This document shows, piece by piece, positions 33,931-45,254 of a DNA stretch of 64,000 nucleotides (within the stretch, counting starts at the first letter, position 1; every line of letters starts with the position of its first letter). The DNA is from Stomoxys calcitrans (taxonomy: Eukaryota; Arthropoda; Insecta; Diptera; Muscidae), in the NCBI RefSeq assembly GCF_963082655.1, contig NC_081553.1, forward strand, positions 227,615,827-227,679,826. The letters run 5' to 3'. The notes beneath the pieces were generated by a model. It had not been told where the DNA came from, searched no databases, and worked only from the letters and a program-made list of their open reading frames with translations. The position numbers and the translations under genes are program-made.

Positions 33931-34185
33931 CGGTGTCGGAGAGTCGAAAGGTATATAAAGTGATCCCAGGTCCACCGTCTCCCTGTCTCATCACTGTTGC
34001 ATCCGTCGTTGACATCTCGGGTGAAAATACTAATTTAAGTTTTATGAAAAATAATACAGGTCCTCGGTCGAGTTCCAATACTAAAATAAAAAAATTGGTA
34101 GTTGATATGGTTCAGTCCCGAAACTTTGTTCCGGGTCGTCCATGGCTCTTGAATTAAGGCAATATGAATCTTGCTCTATCTTTTT
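33931..34185. other. unassigned segment between minisatellite and DINE block
   Basis: The 255-bp segment is of higher complexity than its neighbours. It has GGTATATAAAGTGATCCC (TATA-like) and a 76-codon open frame MAVSESRKVYKVIPGPPSPC ... VVDMVQSRNFVPGRPWLLN on the plus strand. I cannot identify it; it could be a fragment of a larger element. Confidence 0.35.
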
Positions 34186-34380
34186 ATACCCTACACCACT
34201 ACTGTGGTACAGGGTATTATAACTTTGTGCATTTATTTGTAACACCCAAAAGGAAGAGAGATAGACCCATTGATAAGTATTACGATCGACTCAGAATCAC
34301 TTTCTGAATTGATTACCTATGTCTGCCTGTCTTTCTGTCTGTCTGTCCATGTTAATTTGTGCATTCCAAAACTATGCGCC
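34186..34380 (+). mobile_element. DINE-like 5' block (subfamily 4)
   Basis: It begins ATACCCTACACCACTACTGT and GGTACAGGGTATTATAA, in which TACCCT and AGGGTA can pair as a hairpin. AGGAAGAGAGATAGACCCAT, TACGATCGACTCAGAATCAC and CTGTCTGTCTGTCCATGTTA follow. It has the same architecture as the main DINE 5' block but a different sequence. The complement of its inner part is at 11408-11558. Confidence 0.65.
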
Positions 34381-34384
34381 CTAA

Positions 34385-34770
34385 TCTAGAGGCCTACCGC
34401 TTTGCTGTCAATGGCTTCAACAGACGTCTCAGTCATTATGTCCTTCATGACAGGCCACTGTCTAATCGAAAAATACGCTGACAGATTGAAGTTTGCCAGC
34501 AACGACTTTTGCAAAAGCTGTGAGGACATCGAAGAGGAAGGGACTATAGAACACTTTTTGTGTGTGTGTCCCGCACTAGCAGTCAGCCAGAAGAAGTTCC
34601 ACTTTGGGTTCTCATTTCTCTGAGAACCTTTCTGATTTAGCGGATGTGAACATTCGCAAGTTGTTGGGCTTTTTAAAGCGATCTGGATGGTTCAACGGTA
34701 GGAACTTGAAGGCATATTTCTTCTTTTGTTCCTGTGATATCCTAACCTAACCCTAACCTAAACCTAAATA
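34385..34770 (+). pseudogene. 3' fragment of LINE B (RNase H-type LINE), zinc-knuckle region
   Basis: The plus-strand frame at 34402-34623 reads MSFMTGHCLIEKYADRLKFA, then DFCKSCEDIEEEGTIEHFL and CVCPALAVSQKKFHFG. The C-x2-C-x10-H-x3-C spacing is the C-terminal zinc knuckle commonly found after RNase H in Jockey-superfamily LINEs. Downstream a shifted frame continues (LSDLADVNIRKLLGFLKRSG-like), ending in a TAACCTAACCCTAACC tail. The minus-strand copy at 59355-60965 has the same 3' region. It is strongly truncated at the 5' end. Confidence 0.75.
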
Positions 34771-34771
34771 C

Positions 34772-35480
34772 GCTTCTTGGGAGTGGTTGATAACTTCATC
34801 GTTTGCTCCTTGCTCATTAGGCTGCTTTGACTTTCCTGTCACTGCACTGGCTGATGTTTTCGTATTAGGTTCTTTGTCAGTTTTTTAGTCATCCGACTCT
34901 TTATAAAGTCGGTACCTAGTGGGAAGAATAGTAAGGCCTGCTTAAATCTGGCCTAATAACAGCGATTAAATGTGAAATCAAGCTTGTAAGAGGATTATTT
35001 GCAACTTCCAAAAGTTTGGTAAGGGATGCCTCTCCCGTCTCTTTGTATTCCTCCTGAAGTACCCCATAAAATATATGAAACTCATGTGAGTGTCTATTGA
35101 ACTGCTGATGTTTTTATGCAGTAATTCTGTCCGTCTCAAGGCCATCTATGGCAGACCAGGACTCGCGGATGCATAACAAGGAACAATATCAGGCCTCGAA
35201 TTCACCGCCTTTCTCGCTGGGTAATGGTTTCATCGTCGGGCCTGTTGTTTCAATACTAGAATCTTTGCCTATCTTAGTCTTCCTAATCTTAAGTAAATGG
35301 GCTTCTTGGAAGCAGGTGATGGTTCCATCGTCAGCTCCCTGTTCTTTTGGCTGCATTGGGACTCCTGTCGCTGCGCTGCCTGATGTTTCAATATTAGGAT
35401 CTTTAGCTACCATAGTCTTTCGAATCTTGAAGTCGGTGATGGGTCCACCGTCGGGTCCTCGTTGCGCTGTGTTGATACTT
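34772..35480 (-). pseudogene. tandem degenerate protein-like repeats, about 165 bp per unit
   Basis: In the minus frame, 35465-35190 reads GPDGGPITDFKIRKTMVAKD, PNIETSGSAATGVPMQPKEQ, GADDGTITCFQEAHLLKIRK, TKIGKDSSIETTGPTMKPLP. The block KIRKT..(A/G)KD..IET(S/T)G therefore occurs twice in frame. A third, stop-broken version (KEPNTKTSASAVTGKSKQPN, EQGANDEVIN) lies at 34910-34775. The family is unknown to me. It may be an expanded repeat from a gene or from a mobile element; conservation of the frame between two units hints at past coding. Confidence 0.45.
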
Positions 35481-35529
35481 CCTTTTAAAACACAATGGAC
35501 TGGATTTTGGAATTTTTAACAAGCTTTTG

Positions 35530-35765
35530 AAAACGTAATGCACTGGATTTTGGCAGGGATCAAGGAGTATTTCGCAGATTTTTGAGTTCCTACTGTTCCC
35601 ATCTACAATAAAAATTTCACATAAAAAATTTTTAAAGTCTTAAACGTAGTAAAACTTTCTAATGAAGTTTTCCTTTTTAAAAACGTTATGCACTGGGTTT
35701 TGATGTTGGTCATGGTGTTTTTCGCAAATTTTTGTGTTCCTACTGTTTATTTTTTTATTTTATGT
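35530..35765 (+). repeat. two-copy direct repeat, about 150 bp apart
   Basis: GAAAACGTAATGCACTGGAT at about 35528 recurs as AAAACGTTATGCACTGGGTT at about 35679. Both are followed by ATTTCGCAGATTTTTGAGTT or TTTTCGCAAATTTTTGTGTT and by CCTACTGTT. The copies are moderately diverged. Confidence 0.7.
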
Positions 35766-35909
35766 AGAAATATACTATTAATATTTTATGTAGAAATATT
35801 AAATTTTATTGAACTGATTGCAGTTGCTTTAATTTTATGTAAAAAATATTTTTATTGTAAACATTCTGTATGTCATTCATATATCGGTCAACAATTGCTA
35901 CCTTTTCAG

Positions 35910-36492
35910 ATATCCTGGCCTTGGAAAATAGTTTCATATCCTTGGCAAGAATTAAAGAGTCATGGTAAGTCTATTGTTAAAACATGTCCAATAACTTAAA
36001 AACCTATATTTTTTCCTATCACCTTACTCATATACGTGGGTGTTATAATAATTTAACTCCCCCCTATACTTCTTTCGCTTTAAGCCCCAAAGCCTGCGTT
36101 TGGCGAACAATAGCTTTGTGAAAAAAAAACGCCCATATATCAAATCTCTTTGACAACATGCAATCGTGTTGCATTACATGATAACCTCCGGCTGTGCATA
36201 TAATACCACACCAAGTGCAGGGCAGAGGAAACCTTTTAAGCCCTCGTGCAACATCATAGAATATTTAAATTCTGAGAATAAACCTATAGACTTGAGTTAC
36301 GCACGAGTGCTGCATAGACTTCCTCAGCTGGAGCCAACATGCTTCAAAAAAGGCAAAGGCTTCTTTGCAAGTGTAATGCAATTGTGGCACGTCTACAAGT
36401 CGATTAAACATAGAAAACCAAAGGCAAGAGCTGCCTCTGGGAGAAAAAACAGAAAATTTGTAATGTTAAAACTTCCTGAACATGAATGTTAA
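35910..36492 (+). CDS. candidate two-exon gene, unknown function
   Basis: Exon A is 35910-35964: acceptor CTACCTTTTCAG, donor CATG|GTAAGT, reading ISWPWKIVSYPWQELKSH and one spare base. Exon B is 36221-36492: acceptor CCAAGTGCAG, reading from QRKPFKPSCNIIEYLNSENK through PIDLSYARVLHRLPQLEPTC, FKKGKGFFASVMQLWHVYKS and IKHRKPKARAASGRKNRKF to LPEHEC and a TAA. Only this frame of exon A joins the open frame of exon B; the other non-stop frame hits a stop. The product would have a basic C-terminal tail (KHRKPKARAASGRKNRK) and no transmembrane helix. I do not recognise a family, no 5' exon or start codon was found, and chance cannot be excluded. Confidence 0.4.
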
Positions 36493-36611
36493 AGGGAACA
36501 TGAATAGAAATATTAAAAACACATATTCCATGTGTTGGATTGAATTACTGATATTGACATTTGCTTAAACTCTTTTGAGTTGGGTTTTTTGGAAGATTAT
36601 AAATTACTCAT

Positions 36612-36660
36612 CGCTATAGGGTAGGTGGTATACTAGTTTAGTCATTCGGTTTCTAAGATA
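36612..36660 (+). mobile_element. DINE 5' terminus fragment
   Basis: GCTATAGGGTAGGTGGTATA then CTAGTTTAGTCATTCGGTTT is the outermost part of a plus-oriented DINE 5' block. It may be the detached start of the subfamily 2 copy that resumes at 37697. Confidence 0.5.
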
Positions 36661-36664
36661 GATT

Positions 36665-37695
36665 CGCTACACCAAAAAGTTATAGTCCCATTCAGACCAT
36701 AAATGAATGCCGAACATTGTAGAAGTCATTGTGTAATATTTCAGTTCATTGGGATAAAAATTGCGCCTTGTAGGGGCTCAAGAAGCAAAATCGGGAGATC
36801 GGTTTATATGGGAGCTGTATCAAGCTATAGATCGATTCAGACCATATTAGACACGTATGGTGAAGGTCATGAGAGAAGCCATTGTACAAAATTTGAGCCA
36901 AATCGGATAAGAATTGCGCCCTCTAGAGGCTCTAGAAGTCAAGATCTCAAATCGGTTTATATGACAGCTATATCAGGTTATGTACCGATATGCGCCATAC
37001 TTAGCACAGTTATTGGTAGTCATAGCAAAACACCTCATGCAAAATGTCAGCCTAATCGGATGAGAATAACGCGCTCTATTGGCTCAAGAAGTCAAGTCAA
37101 CCAAGATCGGTTTATATGACAGCTATACCAGATTATGAACCGATTTGAACCATACTTAGCGCAGTTGTTGGAAGTGATACCAAAACATCACGTGCAAAAT
37201 TTCAGTCAAATCGGACGACAATTGCGCCCTCTAGAGGCTCAAGAAGTCAAGACCCAAGATCGGTTGATATGGCAGCTATATCAAAACATGAACCGATTCA
37301 AACCATACTTAACGCAGTTGTTGGAAGTGATACCAAAACACCAGGTGCAAAATTTCAGTCAAATCGGACGAGAATTGTGCCCTTTAGAGGCTGAAGAAGT
37401 CAAGACCCTAGATCGGTATATATGGCAGCTATATCAAAACATGGACCGATTTGGCCCATTTACAATCCCAACCGACCTACACTTATAAAAAGTATTTGTG
37501 CAAAATTTCAAGCGGCTAGTTTTACTTCTTCGAAAGTTAGCGTGCTTTCGACAGACAAACGGACGGACGGACAGATGGACGGATATGGCTAGATCGACTT
37601 AAAATGACTTTAGGTGGTCTCAGACGCATATCTCGAGGTGATACAAACAGAATGACGAAATTAGTATACCCCCATCCTATGGTGGAGGGTAGAAA
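36665..37695 (-). mobile_element. DINE element, subfamily 1, 3' end missing
   Basis: Six to seven units follow one another with GATCGGTTTATATGACAGCT, GCGCCCTCTAGAGGCTCAAG and ATTTCAGTCAAATCGGACGA. The intact 5' block is on the right: CTTTCGACAGACAAACGGAC, GGCTAGATCGACTTAAAATG, CCCCATCCTATGGTGGAGGG. It lies between two parts of a plus-oriented subfamily 2 element. Confidence 0.85.
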
Positions 37696-37696
37696 A

Positions 37697-39490
37697 AATA
37701 GAGATTTTGAGCTGAAACTTTGCACACATTCTTTTTTTTTTTGTCCATAAGCAGTTTAAGTTTGAAGATGGGCTATATCGGAATATATCTTGATATAGCC
37801 CCCATATAGACCGATCCGCCGATTTAGGGTCTTTGGTTCATAAAAGCCACATTTTTTATCCGATTTTGCTGAAATTTGGGGCAGTGAGTTCTGCTAGGAC
37901 CACCGACATCCTTGATCAATTTGGCCTAGATCGGCCCAGATTTGTATATAGCTGCCATATAGACCGATCCGTCGATTTAGGGTCTTAATCCCATAAAAGG
38001 CGCATTTATTGTCAGATTTTGCCAAAATTTGAGACAGTGAGTTGTGTAAGGCCCTTCGACATCTTTTTTTAATTTGCCCCAGATCGGTCCATATTTGGAT
38101 ATAGCTGCCATATAGACCAATTTCTCGATTTAAGGTTTTGGGCCCATAAAAGGCGCATTTATTGTCCGCTTTCGCCGAAATTTGGGACAGTGAGTTGCGT
38201 TAGACTCTTCGAAAACTTTCTGCAATATGGGCCATATCGGTCCAGATTTGGATATAGCTGCGATATAGACCGATCTCTCGATTTAAGGTCTTGGGACAAT
38301 AAAAGGCGCATTTATTGTCCGATTTTGCCAAAATTTGAGACAGTGAGTTGTGTTAGACTAGTCGCCATCCCTCATCAATGTGGCCCAGATCGGTCCAGAT
38401 TTGGATATAGCTGCGATATAGGCCGATCTCTCGATTAAAGGTTTGGGGCCCATAAGTAACGCATTTATTGTCCGATTTCGCCGAAATTTGGGACAGTGAG
38501 TTAAGTTAAACCCTTCGATATATTTCTGCAATTTGGCCCAGATCGGTCCAGATTTGGATATAGTTGCCATATAGAACGATTTTTTGATATAAGGTTTTTG
38601 GCCCATAAAAGGCGCATTTATTATCCGATTTTGCTGAAATTTGAGACAGTGAGTTGGGTTAGGCTCTTCGAAAACTTTCTGCAATTTGGCTCAGGTCGGT
38701 CCTGATTTGGATATAGCTGCCATATAGACCGATCTCTCGATTTAAGATTTTGGGCTCATAAAAGGCTCATTTATTGTCCGCTTTCGCCGAAATTTGGGAC
38801 AGTGAGTTGCGTTAGACTCTTCGAAAACTTTCTGCAATATGGCCCAGATCGGTCCAGATTTGGATATACCTGCGATATAGACCGATCTCTCGATTTATGG
38901 TCTTGGGACAATAAAAGGCGCATTTATTGTCCGATTTTGCCAAAATTGTGTTAGTGAGTTGTGTTTTGCAGTGAGTTGTGTTAGACTAGTCGACATCCCT
39001 CATCAATGTGGCCCAGATCGGTCCAGATTTGGATATAACTGCCATATAGACCAATCTCTCGATTTAAGGCTTTAGGCCCATAAAAGGCGCATTTATTGTC
39101 CTATTTTGCTGAAATTTGGGACAGTGAGTTAAGTTACGTCCCTCGACATACTTCTGCAATATGGCCTAGATTGGTCCAGATTTGGATATAGTTGCCATAT
39201 AGACCGATTTTTCGATATAAGGTTTTTGGCCCATAAAAGGCGCATTTATTGTCCGATTTTGTTATTATGTGGGACAGTGAGTTATGTTAGGCCCTTCCAT
39301 ATCGCTCTTCAATTTGGCTCAGGTCGGTCCAGATTTGGATATAGATGCCATTAGACCGATTTTCGATATAAGGTTTTTGGCCCATAAAAGGCGCATTTAT
39401 TGTCCGATTTCGCCGAAATTTAGAATGGTGAGTTGTATTAGGCCCCTCGACATCCCTCTTCAATTTGGCCCAGATTGGTTCAGATTTGGA
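37697..39490 (+). mobile_element. DINE element, subfamily 2, about 11 units of about 153 bp
   Basis: It resumes inside the 5' region (ATAGAGATTTTGAGCTGAAA, CTTTGCACACATTC). It then carries repeated units with GATATAGCTGCCATATAGAC, CGATCTCTCGATTTAAGGT, CCATAAAAGGCGCATTTATT, GTCCGATTTCGCCGAAATTT and GGGACAGTGAGTTGTGTTAG. The same units in the other orientation are at 51.9-52.5 kb. The 3' terminus is missing. Confidence 0.85.
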
Positions 39491-39494
39491 AAAT

Positions 39495-40365
39495 TTTGTT
39501 TAATTTTTGTTTTTAAATCAAATTTCATTGACATTTTCTTTTTGCTCATTAAGTTTTTTTCTTAACAATTTAAGCTGTTCGATTGCTTTCAAAGCTTTTC
39601 CCTTTTTAAGCTCATTTCATTCTCAATTTCCTTATTTTCCACTCTCCTTTCGATACCAATGAACAGAGACTGGGAATTCAATTTTATGAAACAAAGACAC
39701 GCCATATCTCAATCAACTGCAATGAAATCAAATATTTTCAATGATTCTGTTACGGCCAATCACATCAGTCGGCAGCGACCATTAGCGTCACAAAGGCAAA
39801 GAATCAGCAACAGCAGTTGAATTGATAGCAGGAAAATCACTTGAGCGCTGGTAGTACCTTCGAAATCACACCAGAACCTTATTGCCATTACACTGAGCTA
39901 GAGAGATCTATAATGCCGTGCCACTTCAATTTTTAATGATGTTGAGTTGATTGGAGCAGAAGAAGAAGAAGCAACAGCAGCAGCAGCAGAAAACTAATTC
40001 TATTTCAGTTGCATGTTGTGCAAAACAGAAAATTTCAATTAAATTCTTAAAAACATCACAACAGAATCATCAACGGAATGGTGAAAATAAAGTAAAACTG
40101 CTGCTGCTGCTGCTGATGATGATGAGAATGAGGATGCCTGTAAGGGTAAGGGTACCACTCAACTTGAAAGAGTATCAAAGCGCACCACCAATAGCCCATC
40201 AAGCAACGCAGAACAATTTATTCTTATATTCAAAATCAAATTAAAAATGAAGCTCAAACCACTGTAGTATTTGAATATTGTCCAGTGAAACTTTTAAGGA
40301 GAAAAATATTTTTTTATTGTGTATTATATTCGCCGGGTCATTAAGCTGGACTCAGAGACGTGAAA
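39495..40365. other. unassigned sequence with CAG/CTG runs
   Basis: An AGCAACAGCAGCAGCAGCAG run lies near 39970 and CTGCTGCTGCTGCTGATGAT near 40101. No gene or element is recognised; frames spanning these runs are low-complexity. Confidence 0.5.
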
Positions 40366-40369
40366 ATAT

Positions 40370-42800
40370 GATTTTTATGGTTATGTAACGATTTGCCCCA
40401 TTCTTCACACAATTATTGCCAGTCATAACAAAACACCTCATGCAAAATTTCAGCCAAATCGGATGAGAATTGCTCCCTCTAAAGGCTCAAGAAGTCAAGA
40501 CCCAAGATTGGTTTATATGACAGCTATACCAGATTATGAACCGATTTGAATCATACCTGGCACAGTTGTTGGAAGTGATACCAAAACACTACGTGCAAAA
40601 TTTCAGTCCAATCGGACGACAATTGCGCCCTCTAGAGGCTCAAGAAGTCAAGATCCCTGATCGGTTTATATGGCAGCTATATCAAAACATAGACCGATTC
40701 GAACCATACTTAAGGCAGTTGTTGAAAGTGATACCAAAACACCTCATGCAAAATTTCAGCCAAATCGGATGAAAATTGCGCCCTCTCGAACCTCAAGAAG
40801 TCAAGACCCATGATCGGTTTATATGACAGCTATACCAGATTATGAACCGATTTGAATCATACTTGGCACAGTTGGTGGAAGTGATACCAAAACACTACAT
40901 GCAAAAGTATAGTCAAATCGGACGATAATTGCGCCCTCTAGAGGTTCAAGAAGTTAAGACCCAAGATCGGTTTATATGACAGCTATATCAAAACATTGAC
41001 CGATTTTAACCATACTTGGCGCAGTTGTTGGAAGTGATACCAAAACACCACGTGCTAAATTTCAGTCAAATCGGACGATAATTGCGCCCTCTAGAGGTTC
41101 AAGAAGTTAAGACCCAAGATCGGTTTATATGACAGCTATATCAAAACATTGACCGATTTGAACCATACTTAACACAGTTGTTCAGAGTTATACCAAAACA
41201 CCACTTGCTAAATTTCAGTCAAATCGGACGAGAATTGCGCCCTATAGAGGCTCAAGAAGTCAAGACCCAAGATCGGTTTATATGGCAGCTATATCAAAAC
41301 ATGGACCGATTCGAACCATACTTAACGCAGTTGTTGGAAGTGATACCAAAACAATACGTGCAAATATTTCAGTCAAATCGGACGATAATTGCGCCCTCTA
41401 GAGGCTCAAGAAGTCAAGATCCCTGATCGGTTTATATGGCAGCTATATCAAAAGATGGACCGATTCGATACTATACTTAACGCAGTTGTTGGAAGTGATA
41501 CCAAAACACCTCATGCAAAATTTCAGCCAAATCGGATGAAAATTGCGCCCTCTAGAACCTCAAGAAGTCAAGACCCAAGATCGGTTTATATTACAGCTAT
41601 ATCAAAACATGAACCGATTTGAGCCATACTTAACGCAGTTGTTGGAAGTGATACCAAAACATCAGGTGCAAAATTTCAGTCAAATCGGACGAGAATTGCG
41701 CCCTCTAGAGGCTCAAGAAGTCAAGACCCAAGATCGGTTTATATGACAGTTATATCAAAACATGTACCGATTTGAACCATGCTAAACGCAGTTGTTGAAA
41801 GTGATACCAAAACACCTCATGCAAAATTTCAGCCAAATCGGATGAGAATTGCGCCCTCTAGAAGCTCAAGAAGTCAAGATCCAAGATCGGTTTATATGGC
41901 AGCTATACCAGATTATGAACCGGTTTGAATCATACTTGGCAAAGTTGTTGGAAGTGATACCAAAACACTACATGCAAAAGTATAGTCAAATCGGACGACA
42001 ATTGCGCCCTCTAGAGGCTCAAGAAGTCGAGATCCCTGATCGGTTTATATGGCAGCTATATCAAAACATGAACCGATTTGAACCATATTTAGCAGAGTTG
42101 TTGGAAGTGATACCAAAACACCACGTGCTAAATTTCAGTCAAATCGGACGATAATTGCGCCCTCTAGAGGCTCAAGAAGTCAAGACCCAAGATCGGTTTA
42201 TATGGCAGCTATATCAAAACATGGACCGATTTGAACCATAATTAACGCAGTTGTTGAAAGTGATACCAAAACATCAGGTGCAAAATTTCAGTCAAATCGG
42301 ACGAGAATTACGCCTCTAGAGGCCCAAGAAGTCAAGACCCAAGATCGGTTCATATGGCAGCTATATCAAAACATTGACCGATTTGAACCATACTCAACAC
42401 AGTTGTTCAGAGTTATACCGAAACACTACGTGCAAAATTTCAGTGAAATCGGATGAGAATTGCGCCTTCTATTGGCTCAAGAAGTCAAGACCCAAGATCG
42501 GTTTATATGACGGCTATATCAAAATATGGACCGATATAGCCCATTTATAATCCCAACTGACCTACACTAATAAGAAGTATTTGTGCAAAATTTCAAGCGG
42601 CTAGCTTTACTCCTTCGAAAGTTAGCGTGTTTTCGACAGACAGACGGACGGAAGGACGGACATGGCTAAATCGACTTTAAATGACATGGCGATCAAGAAT
42701 ATATATACTTTATGGGGTCTTAGATGCATATTTCGAGGTGTTACAAACGAAATGACGATATTAGTATACCCCCATTCTATGGTGGAGGGTATAAAAATTT
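40370..42800 (-). mobile_element. DINE element, subfamily 1, about 14 units (largest array)
   Basis: Units of about 153 bp can be counted from the landmark GGTTTATATGRCAGCTAT near 40510, 40662, 40816, 40971, 41125, 41276, 41429, 41582, 41736, 41890, 42043, 42194, 42348 and 42500. The right end is the complete 5' block: GTGTTTTCGACAGACAGACG, CATGGCTAAATCGACTTTAA, AATATATATACTTTATGGGG, CCCCATTCTATGGTGGAGGG. The 3' terminus on the left is missing. Because 153 is a multiple of three, several 75-100-codon frames repeat the peptide RPLEAQEVKTQDRFIWQLYQ; I regard them as by-products. Confidence 0.9.
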
Positions 42801-44060
42801 TAAATCACCACTATTCTAATGTGGCCATCTAGCTTGTTACACATCGAAATATAGATCTAGGACCCCGTGAGGACTTTTTTAGTCTTTATGACCTTATAAG
42901 TTGATATTGCTATGTTTTTCTGTCTGTCCATCCCTCTATGGGTTGGGTTGGCTTGGGTTTGTAAATGGACTTCTTCCATGTAAATACAGCTACGTTGAAG
43001 GATATATACTTGCATGCCTTTAGAATTTTGTTCAAAATGTTTGCTGGGTTCATTGGTATCTTTCCCATGCTATGTTTGCCGACAAGAACAGCTGCCTTGT
43101 ATTTAAATTCGTTTCGTTTCATTTCAGTTGCTTTTGCTTGCATTTTGTTGCTGTTGTTGTTGTTGTTTTTGTTTTGAAGATTACATCAAACAAGAAGAAA
43201 TCTTAACGCTTAACACGTTTTAAATGATGTATGAGTCCAAGTGAAAATTGTAATTTGAATGCATGCAAAAGGCGAAAAAAAAGATGAATTTAACCAAAAG
43301 CACAAGGAGTCCAAATTAAAGAAAAGGAAGACAGCAGCTCCTCCATAGAAAACATGCCTGTGCTGGAGGAAGGATGATGGCGTTTTTGGGAAGCAGCACA
43401 TAAAAGGGGTGCTGCATAAAGGCTTGCAGCAATGGCTACGGATCATATGCGGCGTCATGGCGTGATGAGCGATTATATACGCGGATGTTGTTTCAGGCCA
43501 TTTGAACGTGGCCCAACGATCGTTGGCTGTGTACGAACAAAATGCGTATATCCGCCAAAATACGAAATTGGCTTAATTCTCCGGTCTCCGGCCTTCCAGC
43601 TATGTTAGCTTCCATGCCCAGAGTCCCTTTTTAAAGTTTTACTGTAAATTATGCAGAAAGAGGAAACTGTTGCCGCAGTTTGAGGCAAATTAAGGCGTTT
43701 CTGTTTTGTTTTCCTATGCTGCCATTGCAACACCATTGGGGGTGCTCATAGCTTCAAAGTCTATCAAAATTTTTACTTGAATTGAAAATTGATATCGCAA
43801 TCTCTCGTGGTGCGCTATGCCATTGGCGAAAAATGTTGAAACAACTGCAACGGAAACGCCATAGCGATTAAACATTTTTGAATATTTAAACAACAATTAA
43901 ATGTTTTATTGTACGCGTTGAACCTTTGTAGGGAGTAGAATGATTTTTTTCGATTAATGGAGAATTTTGAAGTTAAATGCAAAGCGGAAGTTAAATATTT
44001 ACCAATGTGTTAATTGGAATGGGTAAAGTGAATCCCCATGAGGTGGCAGAGGCAAAATAA
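42801..44060. other. unassigned AT-rich sequence
   Basis: No element or gene is recognised. A short (TTG)n tract lies near 43150. Frames of 60-80 codons are unsupported. Confidence 0.5.
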
Positions 44061-44065
44061 TGCTG

Positions 44066-45250
44066 AACAAGTAAAAGGGTGCAATGTTCGGTGGAATCTT
44101 GGAAACCCTTCACCATGGCTTCTGCTAAAATTAACATAAAACAAATTTAGTTGAAGGGCATAATTTTGTCCTAGGTAAAAATTTTCTGCCAAACCAGTCA
44201 AAAATGCAAGCTTCTAGTAATCGAACAAGGATATTCGAGACCGATTAAAGACCGATTTGAATCAGGTCTTTAACCTGATTGTCCCAAAATTTACGATTTC
44301 CAACAGGTGAAAAATTTCAACCAAATTGGATAAAAATTGTGCCCTCTAGAGGCTCAAGATGTCTTATCGGAAGAACGGTTTATATGGCAGCTATATCAGG
44401 TTATGGACTGATTTGGACCACTCAGCTTTTGGAAAGTCATAATAAAACATCTCATGCAAAAATTCAGCCAAATCGGCTAAGAATTAAGCACTCTAGAAGC
44501 CCAAGATATCTAATCGGGAGATCGGTTTATGTGGCAGCTATATCAGATTTTGGACCACACTTACCACAGTTGTTAGAAGTCACATCAAAACACCGCATGC
44601 AAAATTGTATCCAAATTGGACAAGAATGGCGCCCTCTAGAAGCTCAAGAAGTCTAATCGGGAGATCGTTTTACATGGCGGTTATATCAGGTTATAGACAG
44701 ATTTGGACCATACTTAGCACAGTTGTTGGAAGTTATACCAAACCGACATGTGCAAAATTTCAACCGAATTGGATGACAACTGCGGCTCTAAAGGCTCAAG
44801 AAGTCAAGATCCAATATCGGTTTATATGGTAGCTATATCAGGTTACGGACTGATTTAGACCACTCAGCTGTTCAAAGTCATAATAAATCACCTCATGTAA
44901 ATATTCAGCCAATTCGGATAAGAATTGCGGCCTCTAGATGATCTACAAATCAAGACCCAAGATCGGTTTAAATGGCTACTATATCAAAACATGGACCGAT
45001 TTGGCCCATTAACAATCCCAACCGACCTACACCAATAAGAATTATTTGTGCAAAATTTCAATCGCCTAGCTTAACTCCTTCAAAAGTTATCGTGCTTTTG
45101 GCAGACGGAAGGACGAACATGGCTAGATCGATTAAAATGTCATGACGATCAAGAATTACATACTTTATGGGGTCTAAGACGAATATTTCGAGGAGTTACA
45201 AACTGGGTGACGAAATTAGTATACCCCCATCTTATGTTGGAGGGTAAAAA
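44066..45250 (-). mobile_element. DINE element, both ends present
   Basis: The left (3') end reads ACAAGTAAAAGGGTGCAATG, TTCGGTGGAATCTTGGAAAC and CACCATGGCTTCTGCTAAAA. Six units follow with GGAAGAACGGTTTATATGGC and GCGCCCTCTAGAAGCTCAAG. The 5' block on the right has TTTTGGCAGACGGAAGGACG, GGCTAGATCGATTAAAATGT and CCCCATCTTATGTTGGAGGG. Confidence 0.85.
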
Positions 45251-45254
45251 AATT

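Noticed and set aside
40536..42154. Repeated 51-residue peptide RPLEAQEVKTQDRFIWQLYQ as a possible repeat protein
   Set aside because: The frame breaks after one or two units, other frames of the same units are also open, and the sequence is the dispersed DINE unit with no promoter or splice context.
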